64,000 nucleotides of DNA from the NCBI GenBank assembly GCA_046330255.1, contig JAXLTC010000002.1, positions 930,001 to 994,000 of the forward strand, read 5' to 3'. The number at the start of each line of letters is the position of its first letter. Positions within the stretch are counted from its first letter, which is position 1. The translations under genes and the position numbers were made by a program. Below the pieces are notes generated by a model. That model searched no databases. It saw only the letters and a list, made by a program, of their open reading frames with translations, and was not told the origin of the DNA. Positions 50,554-58,403 of the stretch are shown in pieces. The stretch is from JBBSBL01 sp046330255. Its GTDB lineage: Bacteria > Actinomycetota > Thermoleophilia > Solirubrobacterales > Solirubrobacteraceae.

Positions 50554-51445
50554 CGATCCGCCCGGGTCCTGGAGCTACGAGCCCAAGTGGGACGGCTTCC
50601 GCGCGCTCGCCTTCCGGGACGGGGACACGCTCGAGCTCCAGTCGCGCAACGGGCGCCCGCTCACGCGCTACTTCCCCGAGATCGCGCTGCCGGCGGGGAG
50701 CTTCGTGCTCGACGGCGAGCTCGTCATTGAGGGCGAGGACGGCCGCGAGGACTTCGACGCGCTCTCCCAGCGAATCCATCCCGCGGCTTCCAGGATCGCC
50801 CGCCTCGCGCAGGAGATCCCCGCTCGCTACGTCGCCTTCGACCTGCTCGCCGAGGGCGAGGAGGCGCTGCTCGAACGACCCTTCGCGGAGCGCCGCACGG
50901 CGCTGGAGACGCTCGCCGCCGGGCTCGGCGGCATCGAGCTGACGCCCTGCGCGAGCGAGGTGGCCGACGCCGCACCGTGGCTCGCGGGCGCCGAGGGGGT
51001 CGTCGCCAAGCAGCGCGAGGCGCCCTACCGGCCGGGCGAGCGCGCGGGCATGGTCAAGGTCAAGCGGGTGCGCACGATCGACGCGGTGATCGTCGGCTGG
51101 CGCCCCGGGAAGGAGGCCGGAACCGTGGGCTCCCTGATCCTCGGCCTCTACGACGAGTCGGGCGAGTTGCGCGTGGTGGGCCACTCGTCCGGCTTCCGCG
51201 CGCGCGAGAAGCGCGAGCTGGTCGATCGCCTGGCGCCCTTCGAGTCGGGCGAGCGCGGCACGGCCGAGCCGAGCCGCTGGTCGGCGGACCGCGATCTGGA
51301 GTGGGTCGGCCTGCGGCCCGAGCTTGTGGTCGAGGCGACCTTCGACCACGTCTCCGGCCGCCGCATCCGCCACGGCGCGAAGGTCGTGCGCTGGCGCGAG
51401 GACCGCGACCCGCGCTCGTGCACGATCGACCAGCTCGCCGCCTGA
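50489..51445 (+). CDS. ligC: ATP-dependent DNA ligase, LigC type
   Basis: A 318-aa ligase that seals nicks with ATP. The adenylated residue is Lys33 in EPKWDGFRA. Other nucleotidyltransferase motifs follow: ELQSRNGRPLTRYFPEI, LDGELVI, FDLL, EGVVAKQ and MVKVKRVRTIDAVIVGW. An OB-fold occupies the C-terminal third (VGSLILGLYDESGELRVVG). It lacks the extra polymerase and nuclease domains of LigD, and no Ku gene is in this window. Mycobacterial LigC acts in backup or base-excision repair. Confidence 0.93.
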   Translation: MALPLSPPLKPQLARSARSLPDDPPGSWSYEPKWDGFRALAFRDGDTLELQSRNGRPLTRYFPEIALPAGSFVLDGELVIEGEDGREDFDALSQRIHPAASRIARLAQEIPARYVAFDLLAEGEEALLERPFAERRTALETLAAGLGGIELTPCASEVADAAPWLAGAEGVVAKQREAPYRPGERAGMVKVKRVRTIDAVIVGWRPGKEAGTVGSLILGLYDESGELRVVGHSSGFRAREKRELVDRLAPFESGERGTAEPSRWSADRDLEWVGLRPELVVEATFDHVSGRRIRHGAKVVRWREDRDPRSCTIDQLAA

Positions 51446-51471
51446 GGCCGCGCGCTCCCAGCACGCCGCTC

Positions 51472-52461
51472 GTGACGGACGCTCGCGCCCCGGTGCTGGT
51501 CGCGCCCGACGGGTTCAAGGGAACGCTGCGGGCAAGCGAGGTCGCTGCGGCGCTCGCGCGCGGCCTGGAGGCCGGCGGGTGGCCGGCGGACCCGTGCCCG
51601 CTGGCCGACGGGGGCGAGGGAACGCTCGAGGCGCTGATGCTCGCGCTGGGCGGCGAGACGGCCGCGGCCGAGGTCTCCGATCCGCTCGGCCGCCCGGTGC
51701 GGGCGGGATTCGGGCTCGTCGAGGGCGGGGCCACCGCGATCGTCGAGAGCGCGCAGGCGATCGGCCTCGGCCTCGTGGCGCCGCGCGAGCGCGACGCGGA
51801 GGCGGCGACCTCGCGCGGCGCCGGCGAGTTGATCCTCGCGGCCGTCGAAGCGGGGGCGCGCGAGGTCGTGGTCGCGCTCGGCGGGAGCGCGACCACCGAC
51901 GGCGGGGCCGGCGCGCTGGAGGCGATCGAGCGCGCAGGCGGGCTGCGTGGGGCCGGGCTCGTGGCGCTCTGCGACGTGCGCACGCCGTTCGAGCGCGCGG
52001 CGGCGCTCTTCGGCCCGCAGAAGGGGGCGGACGCGCCCGCGGTCGGCAGGCTGGAGCGCCGGCTGCGCGCCCTGGCCGCCCGGCTCCCCCGCGATCCCTC
52101 CGGCGTGCCCGGCACGGGCGCGGCGGGCGGCCTGGCCGGCGGGCTGTGGGCCGCGCACGGCGCCGCGCTCGCGCCCGGGGCCGCCTTCGTGCTGGACACG
52201 ATCGGCTACGACGAGCGGATGCGCGCCGCGCGGGCGGTGATCGTCGGCGAGGGCAGGCTCGACCGCCAGACGCTCGAGGGCAAGGCGCCCGGCGAGGCGG
52301 CCGTGCGCGCTCGCCAGGCCGGCGTTCCGTGCTTCGCGGTTTGCGGCCGGCGCGCGCTCGACGACTTCGATGCCCGCATCCTCGACCTCCAGGCCGTGCT
52401 CGAGGCCGGCGATCCGCCGGCGCTCGAGCGGGCGGGGCGCGCGCTCGCCGAGATGGTCTAG
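51472..52461 (+). CDS. Glycerate kinase (GlxK/GarK family)
   Basis: Phosphorylates glycerate, giving 2-phosphoglycerate in the usual members. The 329-aa protein starts VLVAPDGFKGTLRASEVA. It has LADGGEGTLEALM, VVALGGSATTDGGAGALEAI, and the C-terminal block VIVGEGRLDRQTLEGKAP, all class I glycerate kinase signatures. GTG 51472 is 26 bases after ligC. The last 4 bases overlap the stop of the minus-strand secreted protein. It can feed glyoxylate- or serine-derived carbon to glycolysis. Confidence 0.92.
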   Translation: MTDARAPVLVAPDGFKGTLRASEVAAALARGLEAGGWPADPCPLADGGEGTLEALMLALGGETAAAEVSDPLGRPVRAGFGLVEGGATAIVESAQAIGLGLVAPRERDAEAATSRGAGELILAAVEAGAREVVVALGGSATTDGGAGALEAIERAGGLRGAGLVALCDVRTPFERAAALFGPQKGADAPAVGRLERRLRALAARLPRDPSGVPGTGAAGGLAGGLWAAHGAALAPGAAFVLDTIGYDERMRAARAVIVGEGRLDRQTLEGKAPGEAAVRARQAGVPCFAVCGRRALDDFDARILDLQAVLEAGDPPALERAGRALAEMV

Positions 52462-53438
52462 CGTCCGAGGCCCGGCAGCGGCGCCCGCTTGACCGGTACG
52501 AGCGGCGGGAGGCCGACGCGCCGGGCGAGCACGTCGTAGGCGGGGCGCGGCTTGCCGGACGCGCCGATGATCGCGGAGTCCCATCCGTTGGAGACCGGGC
52601 CGGGCGACCAGTCGTAGATGTACACGCGCCGCAACCGCGGCGTGCGGTCGGCGAGCCGCAGCACCCAGTCCACGGCTCGCGCCTGGTGGGCCTCGTTGTA
52701 GCGCGGCCAGCCGTCGGCGCGGCGCAGGCTCCCGCCCGTCTCGGTGAGCCACACCGGGCCGCGCGTGAGCTGGAGGAACAGGCCGGTCAGCGTCGACCCG
52801 AAGGTGTTCGCGTCGTAATAGTTCTGAAAGGCCCAAACACGGGGGCGGCCGTGCAGCCGCTTGCGGTAGATCTTCAGGAACGAGCGGATGTTCGTCGCGG
52901 GCCACGGCTGGCGCCCGCGACCGCGTTTGGCCTTCCCGGAGTCGACCAAGCCCCCCGCGAGCACGAGACACCCGCGGCACGCCCGGCGAAGCTGGTTGTA
53001 GTAGTCGGCCGCGAGCGCGGGCTGGTACCAGAGCGGCTGGGTGAAGTGGTTGGGCTCGTTCCACGGCACGTACTCGCGGATCCAGCGATAGCGCTTGATG
53101 AAGCGGCTCACCGCGTCGCGATAGCGCGCTGGCGTGGGCGGGCGCCACGGGTCGACGGCGGACTTGTTGAAGACGATCAGGACCTCCGCCCGCGCCGCCC
53201 TGGCCTGCCTCAGGAACGCGTCGGCCGCCCGCAGCCGGCGTCCACGGCGGAACATGACGTCCCACGCGACCGTGTAGCGCACAGCGCGCACTCCGAGCCG
53301 CTCGAACAGCGGGTTCCCGAACATCGACGCGGTCTGCGAGCCGAGCGCGACCTCGGTGCGCGCGGCCGCCGGCGGAACCGCGAGCGCCGTCACGGCAAGG
53401 GCCAGCGCGAGCGCGGCTAGAGGCGGGGTCCGCAACAC
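52458..53438 (-). CDS. Secreted glycoside hydrolase-like protein (clan GH-A TIM barrel)
   Basis: A 326-aa exported protein. Residues 1-27 are the signal (LAALALALAVTALAVPPAAA). A TIM-barrel follows, with the acid/base Glu128 in VPWNEPNHF and the nucleophile candidate Glu233 in VWLTETGG; these two Glu at strands 4 and 7 are the GH-A signature. It resembles GH39/GH5-like sequences, but the substrate is unknown. GTG 53438 is 7 bases after TACCCT. Its stop overlaps that of glycerate kinase. Confidence 0.8.
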   Translation of the reverse strand: MLRTPPLAALALALAVTALAVPPAAARTEVALGSQTASMFGNPLFERLGVRAVRYTVAWDVMFRRGRRLRAADAFLRQARAARAEVLIVFNKSAVDPWRPPTPARYRDAVSRFIKRYRWIREYVPWNEPNHFTQPLWYQPALAADYYNQLRRACRGCLVLAGGLVDSGKAKRGRGRQPWPATNIRSFLKIYRKRLHGRPRVWAFQNYYDANTFGSTLTGLFLQLTRGPVWLTETGGSLRRADGWPRYNEAHQARAVDWVLRLADRTPRLRRVYIYDWSPGPVSNGWDSAIIGASGKPRPAYDVLARRVGLPPLVPVKRAPLPGLGR

Positions 53439-53445
53439 CGGGCCC

Positions 53446-53451
53446 AGGGTA
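53446..53451 (-). promoter_or_regulatory. Putative -10 box TACCCT for the secreted hydrolase
   Basis: Minus-strand TACCCT is 7 bases before GTG 53438. Confidence 0.5.
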
Positions 53452-53502
53452 GAGGACGCTGTAACCGCGTCGCGCCGCCTCGGGTAGCTGTGTGGAGCCT
53501 CC

Positions 53503-54588
53503 GTGGCGCGCCGCCGACCCCTATCCCTGCATGCGCCGGGCCAGCGCCGCGCCGTGGTTATCGGCGCGGGCTCGTTCGGCACGGCGGTTGCGGTGCTCCT
53601 GGCTCGCGGCGGGCTGCGCACGACGCTCCAGGCGCACACCGCCGAGCAGGCCGAGGCGCTTGCGCGCGAGCGCGAGAACGCGACCTACCTCCCGGGAGTC
53701 GAGCTGCCGCGCGAGCTTCGGATCGAGACGGCGGGCGCGGGCCTGGAGCGCGCCGACTACGTCCTGCTCGGGGTTCCCTCGCTACGGCTCGACGCGGTGA
53801 TTGCAGGGCTCGAGGACGCCGGCCTCGGGCGGCACGCCGCTGTCGTCTCGCTCGCGAAGGGCCTCGTGCCGCCGGACGGAGCGCCGCCCACCGCCGTGCT
53901 GTCGGCGCGGCTCGGCACCGCGCGCGTCGCGTGTGTGGGCGGCCCCGCACACGCGCGCGAGATGGTGAGCGATGGCGCCGGGCTGGTCGCGGCGTCGGGC
54001 AACGAGGCGCTGGCCGTCGCGCTCGCCGAGGTCTTCATCCGGGCGGGGGTCGTGTGCGAGCGATCGAACGATCCCGTCGGCGTCGAGTTGGCGGGGGCGG
54101 CCAAGAACGCCGCGGCGCTGGCCGCCGGCGCGACCGAGGCGCAGGGGCTCAACGCCGCCGGCGCGGCGGCGGGACACATCTTCGCCGAGGTCTGGCGGCT
54201 GGCCGAGGCGCGCGGCGCGCGCCCGGAGTCGATGATCGGGCTGGCCGGTACGGGCGACCTGGTCGCGACGGCGCTCGCGCCGATGAGCCGCAACCGGCGC
54301 GCCGGAGAGTTGCTCGCGGCCGGTGTCCCTGCGGCGGAGATCCCCGGTCGCATCGGGCAGACGGTCGAGTCGCTCGAGTCGGTGCCGCTGCTGGCGCGCG
54401 CGCTCGAGGCGGGCGGCGCCGAGGCGCCGGTCACCGCCGCGCTCGCACGGCTGATCGCGGGTGACCTGCCGCTCTCGGACTGGGTCGCGCTCGTCCGCGC
54501 AACCGTGCCCCCTCCCGCCCGCTGGGCCAGACGCCGCGGGGCCCTGCGGGAGCGCTGGGCCAGATGGCGGCGACAGTCAGCGGGCTGA
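53503..54588 (+). CDS. gpsA: Glycerol-3-phosphate dehydrogenase [NAD(P)+]
   Basis: Reduces dihydroxyacetone phosphate to sn-glycerol-3-phosphate for phospholipid synthesis. The 361-aa protein has a 16-residue basic extension, then AVVIGAGSFGTAVAVLLARG. The catalytic lysines are in VVSLAKGL and GAAKNAAALAAG, and the GLAGTGDLVATALAPMSRNRRAG block is typical. The C-terminal about 30 residues are Arg-rich. GTG 53503 is used. A PAP2 gene follows after 34 bases. Confidence 0.93.
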   Translation: MARRRPLSLHAPGQRRAVVIGAGSFGTAVAVLLARGGLRTTLQAHTAEQAEALARERENATYLPGVELPRELRIETAGAGLERADYVLLGVPSLRLDAVIAGLEDAGLGRHAAVVSLAKGLVPPDGAPPTAVLSARLGTARVACVGGPAHAREMVSDGAGLVAASGNEALAVALAEVFIRAGVVCERSNDPVGVELAGAAKNAAALAAGATEAQGLNAAGAAAGHIFAEVWRLAEARGARPESMIGLAGTGDLVATALAPMSRNRRAGELLAAGVPAAEIPGRIGQTVESLESVPLLARALEAGGAEAPVTAALARLIAGDLPLSDWVALVRATVPPPARWARRRGALRERWARWRRQSAG

Positions 54589-54622
54589 CGCTCGCGTGGC
54601 GCATTCGAGCCCCCCTGTCAGC

Positions 54623-55249
54623 ATGGTGGGCGTGGACTGGCCGCTCCTGCACGCCCTGAACGACTTCTTCGCCCGCCACGACGGCATCGAGGACCCCGTG
54701 GTGACCTATGTCAACGCCGCGGAGGCGCTGTTCCTCGTGCTGGTCGTGGGCATGTTCCTGCTGGTCCGCGGTGGCGCCCGGATCAAAGCGCGCCGCGCCG
54801 CGGTCGCGGCGGGCGCCGGAGCCGGGCTCGGCCTGCTGATCGCGCACTTCGTCTCGCAGGCGGTAGCGCGCCCGCGGCCCTTCGTCAGCGACCCCGGTGG
54901 CGTGCATCTCTTCTCGGGGCATGCCGCCGACCCGAGCTTCCCGAGCGACCACGCGACGGCCGGCTTCGCGATCGCCGTCGCGATCGTGCTGCGCGACCGC
55001 CGCTGGGGAGTGCCCGTGCTGATCGCCGCCGCCGTGCTCGCGGTCGGCCGGGTCGCCATGGGCCTGCACTACCCCAGCGACGTGATCGCGGGCGCCGCGC
55101 TCGGGTCGGCCGTCTCGGTCGGCCTCTGGCTCGCTCCGGCGCGGCGGCTGCTTGACCGCGTCGCCGACCGGCTCGGAGCCGCGCTGGACGGGGCCGCGGC
55201 TGGCGTGACGGCGCGCGCACGAGCCGCGGCCGGGCGCGTCAGCAGATGA
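54623..55249 (+). CDS. PAP2-family phosphatase
   Basis: A 208-aa membrane phosphatase. The three motifs are VARPRPFVS (motif 1), FPSDHATAGFA (motif 2, with PSDH for PSGH) and GLHYPSDVIAGAALG (motif 3). Five or six hydrophobic segments surround them. Family members remove phosphate from phosphatidate, undecaprenyl diphosphate or phosphatidylglycerol phosphate. ATG 54623 is used; later GTG starts are possible. Its 3' end overlaps the end of the minus-strand phospholipase-like gene by 11 bases. Confidence 0.9.
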   Translation: MVGVDWPLLHALNDFFARHDGIEDPVVTYVNAAEALFLVLVVGMFLLVRGGARIKARRAAVAAGAGAGLGLLIAHFVSQAVARPRPFVSDPGGVHLFSGHAADPSFPSDHATAGFAIAVAIVLRDRRWGVPVLIAAAVLAVGRVAMGLHYPSDVIAGAALGSAVSVGLWLAPARRLLDRVADRLGAALDGAAAGVTARARAAAGRVSR

Positions 55250-57512
55250 AGAGCTTCGAGTCCTCGTTGTTGGTCTCGTCGGTCTCGTCGACGACACCGT
55301 CCTTGTCCGCGCGCACGGTGACGGTCCCGCCGCCGCACGACTCGGCGAACTTCACCGTCTGAGTCCCGCCCGGGGCCAGCGCGCCGATCGGGTAGGAGAG
55401 CATCGTGCCGAGCAGCGCCGTGGAGGCCCCCGCGGCGCCTGCGCCCTGGTTGCGGATCGTGAACGTCGTCGGGGTGATGTCCGAGACGATCAGATCGGGC
55501 TTGGGCGCGGGCGGCGGCGGAGGCTTGATCACGGGCCCCGGCGGCAGCGTCGGATCCCACGTGTCGATCCAGTAGCGGACGCTGGCGAGATCGCCGCCGT
55601 GGCCCAGGCGGCCGCCCAACCGGTGCCCGCCGCGCGTGTCGGCCTCGACGCGCGGCGATCCGGGCGCGTAGCCGACCGCAACCGCGTCGCGCGCGTCGTA
55701 GGGGTTGATGTCGCCCTGGTCGTCGGAGCCGTAGATCCGCAGGTCGTCCTCGCGCAGGTCCAGCCACACGGGCACCTTGGTGCCGGGACGCACGTCGGGC
55801 CGGAAGTCGGGCGCGCGCCACGTGCGATGGTCGTCCTCGAGCCAGCGCTCGATGCCGTCGCGCCGGTACACCGTGCGCCGGTTGACGACCAGCGTCACCC
55901 CGCGCAGCTTCCAGCCGCCCGCGATGCCGTCGCGCGACTTCTCGATCTGCACGCGCTGCAGGTCGCCGAGGTCGAGTCCCTTGCGCGTCGCGGCGTCGAT
56001 GGGAACCGAGTAGAGGTCGTTGTCCCCACGCTCGAAGTCGTCGTAGAGGCCCTTGTCCAGGCGGAAGCGGTGCTCGCGCCCGATCCGCAGGTAGACGTTG
56101 TCGTCGGTCCCTGCGTAGCGCGCGGAACTCGTCCGGATGCGCACCTGGATCGACTCGATCGGCTCGGGGCGCACGGCGCCGCGCGGCACCGCCTTGACGA
56201 ACGTGAACGGGTAGTAGGGGGCGGGGAACGAGAACGAGTCGTGCGCCTGGATCACCGGCGAGACGAAGCGCTGGCCCGCGATCGCGCCGCGCGCGTAGAG
56301 GTCGGCGTCGTCGGGCCCGATGTCGCCGAGGTCGATGCCCCTCATCCGCCGGACCTGGAGCCGCACGAAGCGGGTGGCCGCCTGGATCGGCCGGCTGGAG
56401 GCCACCGGCACCTGGTCGAGCCTCACCCCGAGCGGCTGGCGGATCCCGAGATCCGGCATCAGCTTCTCGAAGGTCTTGCGGAAGACGGTCTTGCGCGTCG
56501 TGAAGTGGCCGCTGCGGCCGGACTCGAAGTAGCGCTTGACGGCCGAGCGCAGCGCGATCAGGCTCCCGCCCCAGCCGCTGGACACGTCGCAGCGCGGCCG
56601 GCACGGGCCACCCTCGCCGTAGAGGTGGCCGGTGTAGGTCGAGATCATCGTCGCGCCGTAGTCGTCGTGGTCGAGGTCGCGCAGGTGGGACGCGTAGCGC
56701 TGGGCTTGGCTCCACAGGCGCGCGTCGCCCAGCCAGGAGCGGATCGCGCGCAGCCACTGGCGCGTGGCGAAGTAGGCCGTCATGTAGGCCTCCATGTAGC
56801 GCGGGCGCCCAGGCCAGTCCTTCGCGACGGTCTTCAACTGGCTCTCGCGCCACTGCCCGTGCACGCGCGGCGCACCCGCGGACCCGCCCGCATAGACGGG
56901 CGCCGGGTTGCGCACCTCGGCGGGGAGGTCGAACCACGTCGGCACGCTGCCCTGGCCCCTTCCCTGCCAGCCCGGCCCGTCCACGTTCGTGGGCGTCTCG
57001 GGCCAGTTGGTGTGCGAGTAGAAGTCCTGCAGCGGGTGCAGGCTGGTGCCGATCGCGGTCAGCAGCTCCAGCGGGCTGCGGTCCCGCTTGGCCTTCTGCA
57101 CCAGGCGATAGGTGGCGAAGCGCAGGCGGTCCCACTCGAGCTCCATCGCGCGCGGCTCGTTGAGCGACACCTGCTGCCCGTCGAGCGTCACGCGCACCGA
57201 GGAGTCCATGTGCGAGGCCGAGGCCGCGTCGCGCAGCCGCTTGGGCCAGTGCTCGCGGTCGCCGAGCGCGCCGCCGATCACCGTCTTCCACAGCGGCGAG
57301 CTGTCCGAGTACGGCACGTCGCCCGCGTTGGAGTAGAAGTCGACGAACCAGTTGTTGACGCGCGACACGTCCGCGGCGTCGGGCCCGAAGCCCTCCGCCC
57401 GCATCGCGTCGACCGTCTGATCGCCGTGCGGCCCGGTGTCGAACGCGGCGGCGCTGTCGGCGCCCATGGCCAGCAGCGCCCACGCAACCACCGCGGCAAG
57501 TCCCCCCCTCAT
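55239..57512 (-). CDS. Secreted zinc phospholipase C-like protein with PLAT and CARDB domains
   Basis: A 757-aa exported protein. Residues 1-23 are the signal, ending AAA before FDTGPHGDQT. The N-terminal 420 residues resemble the zinc-dependent phospholipase C/Het-C superfamily: His29 near the mature N-terminus, His159 and Asp163 and His167 in SLHPLQDFYSHTNW. A PLAT/LH2 lipid-binding domain covers about 450-600 (SIQVRIRTSSARYAGTDDNV). Residues 665-757 are a CARDB adhesion-like domain (PDLIVSDITPTTFTIRNQG). It probably acts on lipids outside the cell. ATG 57512 is placed by TAGGGT. Confidence 0.8.
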   Translation of the reverse strand: MRGGLAAVVAWALLAMGADSAAAFDTGPHGDQTVDAMRAEGFGPDAADVSRVNNWFVDFYSNAGDVPYSDSSPLWKTVIGGALGDREHWPKRLRDAASASHMDSSVRVTLDGQQVSLNEPRAMELEWDRLRFATYRLVQKAKRDRSPLELLTAIGTSLHPLQDFYSHTNWPETPTNVDGPGWQGRGQGSVPTWFDLPAEVRNPAPVYAGGSAGAPRVHGQWRESQLKTVAKDWPGRPRYMEAYMTAYFATRQWLRAIRSWLGDARLWSQAQRYASHLRDLDHDDYGATMISTYTGHLYGEGGPCRPRCDVSSGWGGSLIALRSAVKRYFESGRSGHFTTRKTVFRKTFEKLMPDLGIRQPLGVRLDQVPVASSRPIQAATRFVRLQVRRMRGIDLGDIGPDDADLYARGAIAGQRFVSPVIQAHDSFSFPAPYYPFTFVKAVPRGAVRPEPIESIQVRIRTSSARYAGTDDNVYLRIGREHRFRLDKGLYDDFERGDNDLYSVPIDAATRKGLDLGDLQRVQIEKSRDGIAGGWKLRGVTLVVNRRTVYRRDGIERWLEDDHRTWRAPDFRPDVRPGTKVPVWLDLREDDLRIYGSDDQGDINPYDARDAVAVGYAPGSPRVEADTRGGHRLGGRLGHGGDLASVRYWIDTWDPTLPPGPVIKPPPPPAPKPDLIVSDITPTTFTIRNQGAGAAGASTALLGTMLSYPIGALAPGGTQTVKFAESCGGGTVTVRADKDGVVDETDETNNEDSKLFIC

Positions 57513-57520
57513 CCCCTTTC

Positions 57521-57526
57521 ACCCTA
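57521..57526 (-). promoter_or_regulatory. Putative -10 box TAGGGT for the phospholipase-like gene
   Basis: Minus-strand TAGGGT is 8 bases before ATG 57512; the gap GAAAGGGG may also act as a weak ribosome site. Confidence 0.45.
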
Positions 57527-57544
57527 CGGCGTATGCGCCTGGCG

Positions 57545-58357
57545 TCAAGCCCGCTCGGCGAGTGTCGTGACCACCGTCTCGTAGACGCCGGGCCCGTGCC
57601 CGGCCTCCGCCACGCGCACGTTCGGCATCCCGGCGATCGCCTCGGTCAATCCCGGGTCGCGCTCGAGCGCGTTCGCGACCAGCCAGAACGAGCCGACGTG
57701 CCGGGCGGCGCCGAGGTCCTCGCGCGAGTCGCCCACGGCGAGGCAGTCGCGGGGCTCGTATCCACGCGCGCGCATGTGGCGAGCTACGGCGTTCGCCTTG
57801 GAGGCTGCGGCGGGCATGAGGTGGTAGGCGCGCAGCGGCCCGATGCCGCCGAGCGCGCCGGCCGGCGCCCGCACGCCGCCGTTGTCCACGAGGCGCAGCC
57901 CGCCGTGCCCGTGCTCGGCCAGCAGCGCGTCGGCCTGCGCGGCGTCGAGGAGCCCGCGGAAGAGATGGGAGACCTCGCGGCCCTCGTGCCACGGGTCGTG
58001 GTACTCCAGGCGGCCCGCGTAGCGCTCCAGCAGCAGGCCGGGCGCGCCGCCGGCCGCGATCTGCTCGTGGATCGTGAGCTCGCCGGGCACCAGGTCGCCG
58101 GTGAGCCACTCGAGCTCGCCGCCGATCACCAGCCCGGCGCCCGCCTCGAAGATGTAGGAGTCCTGCCCGAGCAGCCGCGCGTCCTCGAACACCTGCGCTT
58201 GGCGGCGGCCGGAGAACAGCACGACCTCCGCGCCCGCGCGCGCGCAGGCCTCGATCGCGCGCACGCCGAGCAGCGTGAACGCGCCCTCGCCGTCGTGCAC
58301 CAGCGAGGCGCCGGCGCCCAGCAGCGTGCCGTCGAGGTCGATGTAGGCGCAGCGCAT
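57545..58357 (-). CDS. HAD-superfamily phosphatase (Cof/MPGP-like)
   Basis: A 270-aa HAD IIB-type phosphatase. Motif I is CAYIDLDGTLLG, motif II VVLFSGRRQ, a cap domain sits in between, Lys is near AAASKANAV, and motif IV is CLAVGDSREDLG. It resembles mannosyl-/glucosyl-3-phosphoglycerate and sucrose-phosphate phosphatases, so a sugar phosphate substrate is likely. ATG 58357 is the start; a CAGACT hexamer lies 9 bases upstream. Divergent from the helicase gene. Confidence 0.85.
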   Translation of the reverse strand: MRCAYIDLDGTLLGAGASLVHDGEGAFTLLGVRAIEACARAGAEVVLFSGRRQAQVFEDARLLGQDSYIFEAGAGLVIGGELEWLTGDLVPGELTIHEQIAAGGAPGLLLERYAGRLEYHDPWHEGREVSHLFRGLLDAAQADALLAEHGHGGLRLVDNGGVRAPAGALGGIGPLRAYHLMPAAASKANAVARHMRARGYEPRDCLAVGDSREDLGAARHVGSFWLVANALERDPGLTEAIAGMPNVRVAEAGHGPGVYETVVTTLAERA

Positions 58358-58389
58358 CGGGCGCGCAGTCTGCCGCATCCCAGCGCCCC

Positions 58390-58395
58390 TACCAT
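58390..58395 (+). promoter_or_regulatory. Putative -10 box TACCAT for the helicase gene
   Basis: TACCAT is 8 bases before GTG 58404. Confidence 0.45.
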
Positions 58396-58403
58396 GCGCA
58401 CGA

